Source of the DNA: a bacterium | GTDB taxonomy: Bacteria > JAMCPX01 | NCBI GenBank assembly: GCA_021792615.1 | Contig: JAJYUJ010000057.1 | Location: 1-11,369, forward strand | Direction of reading: 5' to 3' | DNA length: 11,369 nucleotides | Part shown: in pieces, positions 6,886-11,369 of the stretch | How positions within the stretch are numbered: position 1 is the first letter of the stretch | Layout of the letters: each line of letters starts with the position of its first letter | Program-made: the position numbers and the translations under genes | Notes under the pieces: generated by a model | The model's input: the letters and a program-made list of their open reading frames with translations, nothing else | Told to the model about the DNA's origin: nothing | Database searches by the model: none

Positions 6886-7990
6886 AGACAAGCTTTGCAA
6901 ACTCCTTGAATATATAACCAGCTTCCCGTGGTCCCGGTGAGGCCTCGGGATGGTGCTGTGTAGAGAGTATGGGCTTGCTTTTGTGAACGAAACCTTCGAG
7001 GGTCTTATCATTCAGGTTTATGTGGGTTATATCCACACTATCCCGTACAGACTCCGGTTCTATGGCAAACCCATGGTTCTGCACGGTGATCTCAACTCCT
7101 CCCGTCTTCAGATTCAGTACAGACTGATTCGCTCCGTGATGACCGAACTTCAATTTCAGAGCTTTGCCGCCCAGTGCAAGGCCGAGTATCTGATGTCCAA
7201 GACAGATCCCGAGCAAGGGTTTCTTGCTCTCTATAAGTGCTCTGGTATTTTCTATAATGTAAGAAAGTGCTGCGGGATCCCCGGGTCCGTTTGACAGAAC
7301 CACGCCTTTATAATCATCTTTCAGCAATTCATCCACGGGTGTTGTACAGGGAAAAACTCTTACTCTCAGACCTGCCGAAACGAGGGACCTGAGAATATTC
7401 TTTTTTACACCAAAATCGTATACGGCAATAAGGGGATACTCATGCCGGTAATCCTCCGTATAACCGTCTTTGAGCGACCACGAAGATTCTTTGAAATCGT
7501 ACGGCTGTCGAGCCGTTATCTCGGAAACAATGTCCCTGCCGACAAGGGAAGGCTGTTTTGCAAGCTGTCCTTTGAGCTCGTCTTCGGTCTCGTCAAAAGA
7601 GGACATGATACCCATCATAGCACCCTTTATCCTTATCCTCCTGACCAGCATCCTCGTATCGATACCCTGTATGCCAACCAGGTGGTGTCTCATCATAAAA
7701 CTATCCAGTGTCTCCGTAGACCTGAAATTCGACGGACGCTCCCTGTATTCTTTTACAATGAACCCGCTCAGGTACGTTCTTTCGGATTCATAGTCCTGCG
7801 GGTTTGTTCCGACATTGCCGATCTGCGTGTAGGTCGAAATGAGTATCTGTCCATAATAAGACGGATCCGTAAGCTCTTCCTGATACCCGGTCATCGATGT
7901 ATTAAAAACCACCTCTCCCGATGCAGTGCCCCTGTATCCGAAGGATTTCCCCCTGAATACCGAGCCGTCCTCAAGTACGAGTATTGCCAT
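6872..7990 (-). CDS. carA: Carbamoyl-phosphate synthase small subunit (glutamine amidotransferase)
   Basis: CarA hydrolyses glutamine and passes ammonia to CarB. The 372 residues are of normal length. The N-terminal CPSase small-chain domain (about 1-150) includes GEVVFNTSMTGYQE (25-38) and GIQGIDTRMLVR (106-117). The class I glutamine amidotransferase domain (about 185-370) has SNGPGDP (233-239), the nucleophile C263 in LLGICLGHQ, and H347/E349 in HHPEASPGP, so the catalytic triad is complete. The ATG at 7990 lies within the end of pyrC (20-bp overlap) with GGGGG 8 nt upstream, suggesting translational coupling. Its partner carB is not adjacent but about 1.9 kb downstream. Confidence 0.99.
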   Translation of the reverse strand: MAILVLEDGSVFRGKSFGYRGTASGEVVFNTSMTGYQEELTDPSYYGQILISTYTQIGNVGTNPQDYESERTYLSGFIVKEYRERPSNFRSTETLDSFMMRHHLVGIQGIDTRMLVRRIRIKGAMMGIMSSFDETEDELKGQLAKQPSLVGRDIVSEITARQPYDFKESSWSLKDGYTEDYRHEYPLIAVYDFGVKKNILRSLVSAGLRVRVFPCTTPVDELLKDDYKGVVLSNGPGDPAALSYIIENTRALIESKKPLLGICLGHQILGLALGGKALKLKFGHHGANQSVLNLKTGGVEITVQNHGFAIEPESVRDSVDITHINLNDKTLEGFVHKSKPILSTQHHPEASPGPREAGYIFKEFAKLVYERK

Positions 7991-9293
7991 GTATTTTACC
8001 CCCTGCTATGGTCATCCATGCCCTCCCCTTTAATTCCCTGCCGTGGAACGGTGTATTCCTGCCCTTTGACAAAAACTTGTTTTTATCCACTACCCATTTT
8101 TTATCCGGGTCTATGATGGTAACATCCGCGTCTGCACCTGTTTTCAACGTGCCTTTGTTTTTAAGATTTACGATGACCGACGGGGTATACGACATAAGCT
8201 GCACAAACTGCTTTTTATTTATTATTTTATCGTGGACAAGCTTCAGCGAAAGCCCAACCGAAGTTTCAAGGCCTGATATGCCGTTCAGCGCCTTATCGAA
8301 TTCCACCTCTTTTTCATCATGACCGTGGGGCGCATGGTCTGTGACGATACAGTCTATCGTCCCATCCGAGATGGCCTCAAGAACGGCCTGCCGGTCACGC
8401 TCCGACCGCAGAGGCGGATTGAGCTTGGCGTTCGTGTTGTAGCCGTCCACCGCATCTTCGTTCAGTGAAAAGTGGTTCGTCGTAACCTCGCACGTTACCG
8501 GTATGCCCATCTTCTTCGCCCATCGAACAAGTTCGATCGAATACCTGGTACTGATATGTGCAAGATGAAGCCTTGAGCCTGTCTCAGCTGCGATCATAAT
8601 GTCCCGGGCAACCGCCACACTTTCCGCGGTCTGCGGTATACCGTTGAGACCGAGCTTAACCGATGCAACTCCCTCGTTCATATATCCCGATTTACTCAAC
8701 GATAGTTCCTCCGGATGATCGATCAGAGGTATACCGAGCGGTTTCATATACAGCAATGCCATTCTTAAAAGCCCCGCACTGGCAACAGGCATACCGTCGT
8801 CAGAAACTGCAACCGCTCCGGCATCGACCAGGTCATAAATTTCTGACAACTCTGCGCCCCCGCTCCCCTTTGAAACAGCGGCAATGGGAAAAAGATTGGC
8901 ATAGCCGGCATCGCGTGCTTTTGAGATCATGTAGCTGGTTACGGTTTTATTGTCGTTTATAGGCCGTGTATTCGGCATGGCACACACAGAGGTAAATCCT
9001 CCTGACATTGCAGCCATGGTGCCCGTTATAATGTCCTCTTTGTATTCATATCCAGGGTCTCTGAAATGCACATGCATATCAATAAGACCGGGAACAACCC
9101 ATTTGCCTGCTGCATCTATGACCGTGTACGGTTTATCCTTCTGGCCCTTTAAGAAAGCCGTATCACCGTTTATACTGTAAGATGCCGGATCGACAATCCC
9201 CTTTATACGGTCATCCTCTATGAGGAGTGCGCCGCTCTTTTCCATGTTCTGTGATGGATCGATCAACAATCCATTAATTATCAGTATATTCAT
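7971..9293 (-). CDS. pyrC: Dihydroorotase (class I)
   Basis: This zinc amidohydrolase cyclises N-carbamoyl-aspartate to dihydroorotate. The 440 residues slightly exceed the usual 425-430. Seen in order: metal-binding H74 and H76 in [10 protein letters not shown], then [15 protein letters not shown] (97-111), the SDDG segment with D165/D166 (class I bacterial enzymes use an Asp here as bridging ligand instead of carboxylated Lys), H193 in DHPEE, H246 in HLAHIST, catalytic D319 in TDHAPH, and NTPFHG near the C-terminus. All metal and catalytic positions are present, so it should be active rather than a pseudo-dihydroorotase partner of PyrB. The extra length is mostly an insert at about residues 40-56, before [15 protein letters not shown]. 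The ATG at 9293 has a strong Shine-Dalgarno (AGGAG, 6 nt spacing) and overlaps pyrB by 20 bp. Confidence 0.98.
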   Translation of the reverse strand: MNILIINGLLIDPSQNMEKSGALLIEDDRIKGIVDPASYSINGDTAFLKGQKDKPYTVIDAAGKWVVPGLIDMHVHFRDPGYEYKEDIITGTMAAMSGGFTSVCAMPNTRPINDNKTVTSYMISKARDAGYANLFPIAAVSKGSGGAELSEIYDLVDAGAVAVSDDGMPVASAGLLRMALLYMKPLGIPLIDHPEELSLSKSGYMNEGVASVKLGLNGIPQTAESVAVARDIMIAAETGSRLHLAHISTRYSIELVRWAKKMGIPVTCEVTTNHFSLNEDAVDGYNTNAKLNPPLRSERDRQAVLEAISDGTIDCIVTDHAPHGHDEKEVEFDKALNGISGLETSVGLSLKLVHDKIINKKQFVQLMSYTPSVIVNLKNKGTLKTGADADVTIIDPDKKWVVDKNKFLSKGRNTPFHGRELKGRAWMTIAGGKIHGNTRT

Positions 9294-10212
9294 GGCCTTC
9301 TCCTATGGTATGGTATATTGCGGACATCCGTATGGATACGCCGTTTTCAACCTGTTTCAGTACCCTTGAATGTTCTTTGTTGTCCGCAACACCGCTCGAA
9401 AGTTCGAGCCCCCTGTTTATCGGCCCCGGGTGCATAACGATAACATCCGGCTTCGCAAGCTTCAACCTCTGTTCATTCAAGCCGAAGACCTTCGCATATT
9501 CACGGGTGGACGGGAAAAGACCTGTTGCCTGGCGTTCGAGCTGTATCCTCAGCATGATGATAACGTCGGCATCGGTAAATGCCTCCTGTGCATCGTACGT
9601 TACGCGCGCACCAAGGCTTGCGTAATCTTCAGTAATCAGCGTAGGCGGGGAAAAGAAATATACCTTTGCACCAAGCTTGCCCATGCCGTAGATATCGGAT
9701 CGCGCAACCCTGGAATGGTAGATATCGCCGGCCACGACGACCTTCAATCCGTCGATACGCTTTTTCTCATCCCTGATTGTCATAATATCGAGCAGGCCCT
9801 GGGTCGGATGCTCGTTCGTACCATCACCGGCACTGATGATGGGCGTTTTGAGATGCCTCGACAGAAGCTCCATGATGCCTGAGGATGCGTGCCGTATAAT
9901 AAAAACATCCGGGTTCATGGCCTCGATGTTCTTCGCTGTATCTATCGTGGTCTCACCCTTTGATGTGCTGCTCGATGCATAGGAGAAATTCACGACATCT
10001 GCGGAGAGCCGTTTGGCTGCTATCTCGAAAGATGTTTTGGTCCGCGTGCTCGACTCAAAAAATAGATTGATGACTGTTTTCCCCCGCAGTGTCGGGACTT
10101 TTTTGACGCTTCTCTTCGATATGTCCCGCATGGAAAAGGCAGTTTCGACGATCTTCTCTATATCGTCTTTACCAAGATATTTTAATCCTATGATACCTTT
10201 GCCGGAAACCAT
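9274..10212 (-). CDS. pyrB: Aspartate carbamoyltransferase catalytic subunit
   Basis: PyrB transfers the carbamoyl group to aspartate, the committed pyrimidine step. The 312 residues are full length. The carbamoyl-phosphate motif SSTRT is at 54-58 ([13 protein letters not shown]), the loop lysine K85 in [12 protein letters not shown] at 135-138 ([14 protein letters not shown]), the aspartate-domain SRVARSD (167-173), and HPGPINRG at 261-268. No pyrI regulatory gene is seen, so control is expected at the attenuator and at CarB instead of by an allosteric PyrI chain. The ATG at 10212 is preceded by AAGGAG lying at the end of pyrR, and the pyrR stop is only 2 nt away, so the two are translationally linked. 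Confidence 0.99.
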   Translation of the reverse strand: MVSGKGIIGLKYLGKDDIEKIVETAFSMRDISKRSVKKVPTLRGKTVINLFFESSTRTKTSFEIAAKRLSADVVNFSYASSSTSKGETTIDTAKNIEAMNPDVFIIRHASSGIMELLSRHLKTPIISAGDGTNEHPTQGLLDIMTIRDEKKRIDGLKVVVAGDIYHSRVARSDIYGMGKLGAKVYFFSPPTLITEDYASLGARVTYDAQEAFTDADVIIMLRIQLERQATGLFPSTREYAKVFGLNEQRLKLAKPDVIVMHPGPINRGLELSSGVADNKEHSRVLKQVENGVSIRMSAIYHTIGEGHEYTDN

Positions 10213-10214
10213 GT

Positions 10215-10751
10215 TTAATCTCCTTTCCTTATTACATATACCGCGTCCTCTTTGCTTCCGCTCTCGGTCAATACGACCTTTATTTGATCGTCATCCATGG
10301 TAGGAATATTCTTTCCCGTATAATCGGCTTTGATCGGCAGTTCTCTGTGCCCCCGGTCAACAAGCACCGCAAGCTGAATAACCTTCGGCCTGCCGAGGTC
10401 TATGACGGCATCCATTGCAGCGCGTACCGTGCGGCCGGTAAACAGTACATCGTCAACCAGTATTATGAATGTGTTGTCGACAGAAAAATGTATCTCCGTT
10501 GCCCTGACAATGGCCCTTCCTGCCCCTTTTGCTGCATCGTCCCTGTACAGGGTAATATCGAGTATTGCGGTTTGGACGGGAATCCGACCGAACTGCCCGA
10601 TATACTCTGCGAGTCTGGATGCTATAAACACGCCTGCCGTCCTTATGCCAATGAGGCTTACCGGCACGGATGTATGTTTTTCTATAATTTCATGGGCAAT
10701 GCGCTTTAAAGCCCGTTCTATTGCGGTTGAATCCATGATGACACTTTTCAT
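10215..10751 (-). CDS. pyrR: PyrR: RNA-binding regulator and uracil phosphoribosyltransferase homologue
   Basis: PyrR binds the pyr mRNA leader when UMP/UTP is high and promotes termination; many members also have uracil phosphoribosyltransferase activity. The 178 residues match the family (about 180). The start [20 protein letters not shown] is typical of PyrR, and the PRPP loop [11 protein letters not shown] (98-108) is intact. The family segment [20 protein letters not shown] (130-149) follows. The ATG at 10751 has AGAGGG 4 nt upstream; the alternative ATG at codon 6 has no ribosome binding site. It is the first gene after an attenuator containing its own predicted binding site, so it is expected to be autoregulated. 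RNA binding by this protein is supported by that nearby site but not shown. Confidence 0.98.
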   Translation of the reverse strand: MKSVIMDSTAIERALKRIAHEIIEKHTSVPVSLIGIRTAGVFIASRLAEYIGQFGRIPVQTAILDITLYRDDAAKGAGRAIVRATEIHFSVDNTFIILVDDVLFTGRTVRAAMDAVIDLGRPKVIQLAVLVDRGHRELPIKADYTGKNIPTMDDDQIKVVLTESGSKEDAVYVIRKGD

Positions 10752-10769
10752 AACGCCCTCTTTTTATAC

Positions 10770-10804
10770 AAAAAACAGCCTTCCTTTACAAGGGAAGGCT
10801 GTTT
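10770..10804 (-). terminator. Intrinsic terminator of the pyr attenuator
   Basis: On the minus strand AAACAGCCTTCC (10804 to 10793) pairs with GGAAGGCTGTTT (10784 to 10773), a 12-bp stem with an 8-nt loop, and a run of six T residues follows the GC part (10775 to 10770). It lies 18 nt before the pyrR ATG and after the preceding gene, so it controls entry into the operon. Confidence 0.93.
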
Positions 10805-10843
10805 ATAAAATTGCTGTACTTTTATCCAGCTCATCCTTGTTAA
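10786..10843 (-). promoter_or_regulatory. Antiterminator pairing of the pyr leader
   Basis: On the minus strand, TTAACAAGG (10843 to 10835) can pair with CCTTGTAA (10793 to 10786) with one bulged A, and GCTG (10830 to 10827) with CAGC (10801 to 10798), with an internal loop between. The 5' arm uses the 3' half of the PyrR binding loop, and the 3' arm uses the 5' half and loop of the terminator. The two folds are therefore mutually exclusive, as the PyrR mechanism needs. Confidence 0.7.
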
Positions 10844-10866
10844 CCTCTCAGGATTAACTTAAAGGA
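10834..10866 (-). promoter_or_regulatory. PyrR binding stem-loop (anti-antiterminator)
   Basis: The RNA read from the minus strand has upper stem UUAAUC/GGUUAA (10857-10852 with 10845-10840) closing the hexaloop CUGAGA. This matches the CNGNGA hexaloop known for Bacillus PyrR binding loops. Below it, an asymmetric internal loop separates a lower stem UCCUU/AAGGA (10866-10862 with 10838-10834). The linear pattern AUCCNGAGAGGYUNRCAAGGAU also fits the known consensus. Binding of UMP-loaded PyrR would hold this stem, block the antiterminator and let the terminator form. Confidence 0.85.
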
Positions 10867-10873
10867 ATTATTG

Positions 10874-11254
10874 TTATTGTACATCTGTTGTTGCTTTTGG
10901 TTTAAAATGAAATGTTATTTTCAAATCGTCAACAAATTTCACTACGACCGAATATTCTGCCGATATGGTAACGCTTTGGGGATCACTCTGGTTTATTGTT
11001 ACATCTTTTATGGTAATCGGCGCGTGTATATTGACAAGCTTTGAAGCTATATCCATTTTTATATCGCTTAGTTGCGCGGTCTGTATCCGGTTTGCGTTTA
11101 CCTCAAACAGATTCTGTATCTGGTAATTAACAATATACACCGGTGCAATCTTTATGACCACATATACAATGGTTGCCAGAATAAGGAGCCATATGACAGC
11201 TGAAACTTTTGAAGCGCCGGTCTCTTCGTTTATGTTACGTACACATGTTCGCAT
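10874..11254 (-). CDS. Small single-pass membrane protein, DUF4845-like
   Basis: The protein begins MRTCVRNINEETGASKVSAV and has one hydrophobic helix (about residues 18-36, VIWLLILATIVYVVIKIAPVY), followed by a soluble region of about 85 residues ending KATTDVQ. The layout, with a GAS segment before the helix, KIAPVY after it, and a hydrophilic C-terminal domain ending in beta-strand-like repeats (VTISAEYSVVVKFVDDLKITFHF), resembles the DUF4845 proteins of deltaproteobacteria; function is unknown. The frame is open to an ATG at 11311, but a good promoter lies inside that extension, so ATG 11254 is preferred. No Shine-Dalgarno precedes either start. Its stop codon overlaps the proposed pyr operon promoter. 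Confidence 0.75.
   Translation of the reverse strand: MRTCVRNINEETGASKVSAVIWLLILATIVYVVIKIAPVYIVNYQIQNLFEVNANRIQTAQLSDIKMDIASKLVNIHAPITIKDVTINQSDPQSVTISAEYSVVVKFVDDLKITFHFKPKATTDVQ
10876..10881 (-). promoter_or_regulatory. Candidate -10 element of the pyr operon promoter
   Basis: TACAAT on the minus strand (5 of 6 to consensus) overlaps the last codons and stop of the upstream gene. A start about 7 nt downstream (near 10869) would place the PyrR lower stem at the 5' end of the mRNA, giving a leader of about 118 nt. The -35 region is weak: only 3 of 6 matches at 17-18 nt spacing. The operon could instead be read from the promoter near 11261-11289. Confidence 0.4.
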
Positions 11255-11260
11255 AGACAA

Positions 11261-11289
11261 ATAATATTCATAATTATTGCAACAGTCAA
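11261..11289 (-). promoter_or_regulatory. Probable sigma-70 promoter upstream of the DUF4845-like gene
   Basis: On the minus strand TTGACT (11284-11289) and TATTAT (11261-11266) are separated by 17 nt, each 5 of 6 to consensus. Transcription would begin close to 11254, at or a few nucleotides before the ATG of the small membrane protein, implying a very short or absent leader. It could also supply the pyr leader downstream. Confidence 0.6.
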
Positions 11290-11314
11290 CAACTATGTCT
11301 TTCCTCAACATATT

Positions 11315-11369
11315 TCAGGGCAATCCGATCTTATACCGCTGCAGCCATTGTACAAATATGATAACAGGC
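11315..11369 (-). CDS. Possible C-terminal end of an upstream gene (partial)
   Basis: From the window edge, one minus-strand frame reads PVIIFVQWLQRYKIGLP and then TGA at 11317-11315. The hydrophobic-then-basic ending looks like the tail of a membrane protein, but 17 codons are too few to identify it or to prove it is coding. The other frames close quickly. Confidence 0.3.
   Translation of the reverse strand, partial: PVIIFVQWLQRYKIGLP

Noticed and set aside
6886-7011. 42-codon N-terminal extension of the unknown gene
   Set aside because: It lies wholly within the conserved C-terminal end of carA, and the extension is low in sense (RPSKVSFTKASPYSLHS). The start at 6885 or 6843 is more likely.
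7442-8116. 224-codon plus-strand frame opposite carA and pyrC
   Set aside because: It is antisense to two clearly functional genes and crosses their junction; no family features.
10910-10932. TTGACG on the minus strand as a -35 box for the pyr operon
   Set aside because: No reasonable -10 hexamer lies 16-18 nt downstream (best is CATTTT, 3 of 6), and it is inside the coding end of the DUF4845-like gene.
1-11369. Search for CRISPR arrays, defence systems, phage genes, toxin-antitoxin pairs and insertion sequences
   Set aside because: No regularly spaced repeats, no transposase, integrase, nuclease or toxin-like small gene pairs were seen on either strand; nearly all sequence is explained by the housekeeping genes listed.

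Overview
The window is almost entirely one strand of housekeeping genes (all on the minus strand), centred on a de novo pyrimidine biosynthesis operon. In transcription order (high to low coordinates) it reads: a small membrane-anchored DUF4845-like protein, a PyrR-type RNA attenuator, pyrR, pyrB, pyrC, carA, a 214-residue protein I do not recognise, a PflX-type radical SAM protein, carB, greA, tRNA-Val(UAC), tRNA-Asp(GUC), a YggT-family membrane protein, and the first 207 codons of a polytopic membrane protein that runs off the window. Moderate base composition, the pyrR-pyrB-pyrC-carA...carB-greA order and the DUF4845-like and YggT neighbours resemble the 'deltaproteobacterial' lineages (Desulfobacterota / Geobacter-like). 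That placement is inference from gene order and protein style, not from a search.

Pyrimidine block (about 1726-10881). CarA and CarB make carbamoyl phosphate, PyrB condenses it with aspartate, and PyrC closes the ring to dihydroorotate; pyrD, pyrE and pyrF are not in the window. Genes are packed tightly: a 2-nt gap at pyrR/pyrB, 20-bp overlaps at pyrB/pyrC and pyrC/carA, and probably a 14-bp overlap between carA and the unknown gene. The leader ahead of pyrR has all the parts of PyrR attenuation: a stem-loop with a CUGAGA hexaloop (the CNGNGA type), an alternative antiterminator pairing, and an intrinsic terminator with a 12-bp stem and U6. UMP feedback is therefore expected at two levels: transcription (PyrR attenuation) and enzyme activity (the UMP-site residues in the CarB C-terminal domain are all present).

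carA and carB are split by the unknown gene, a repeat region and the radical SAM gene. At 5917-6100 lies a two-armed inverted repeat, each arm carrying a 7-bp hairpin with a TTGAC loop and compensatory stem differences, similar in design to REP/BIME elements. It sits on the 5' end of the radical SAM gene, which has no ATG near its conserved start and seems to take a TTG start and ribosome binding site from the repeat.

Downstream of greA a near-perfect sigma-70 promoter begins a tRNA-Val/tRNA-Asp unit that may read on into yggT and the membrane protein. I found no CRISPR array, transposase, phage gene, toxin-antitoxin pair or defence system. The points most worth checking are the attenuator outside its best-studied phyla, the covarying bipartite repeat with its effect on the radical SAM N-terminus, and the unknown carA-linked protein.
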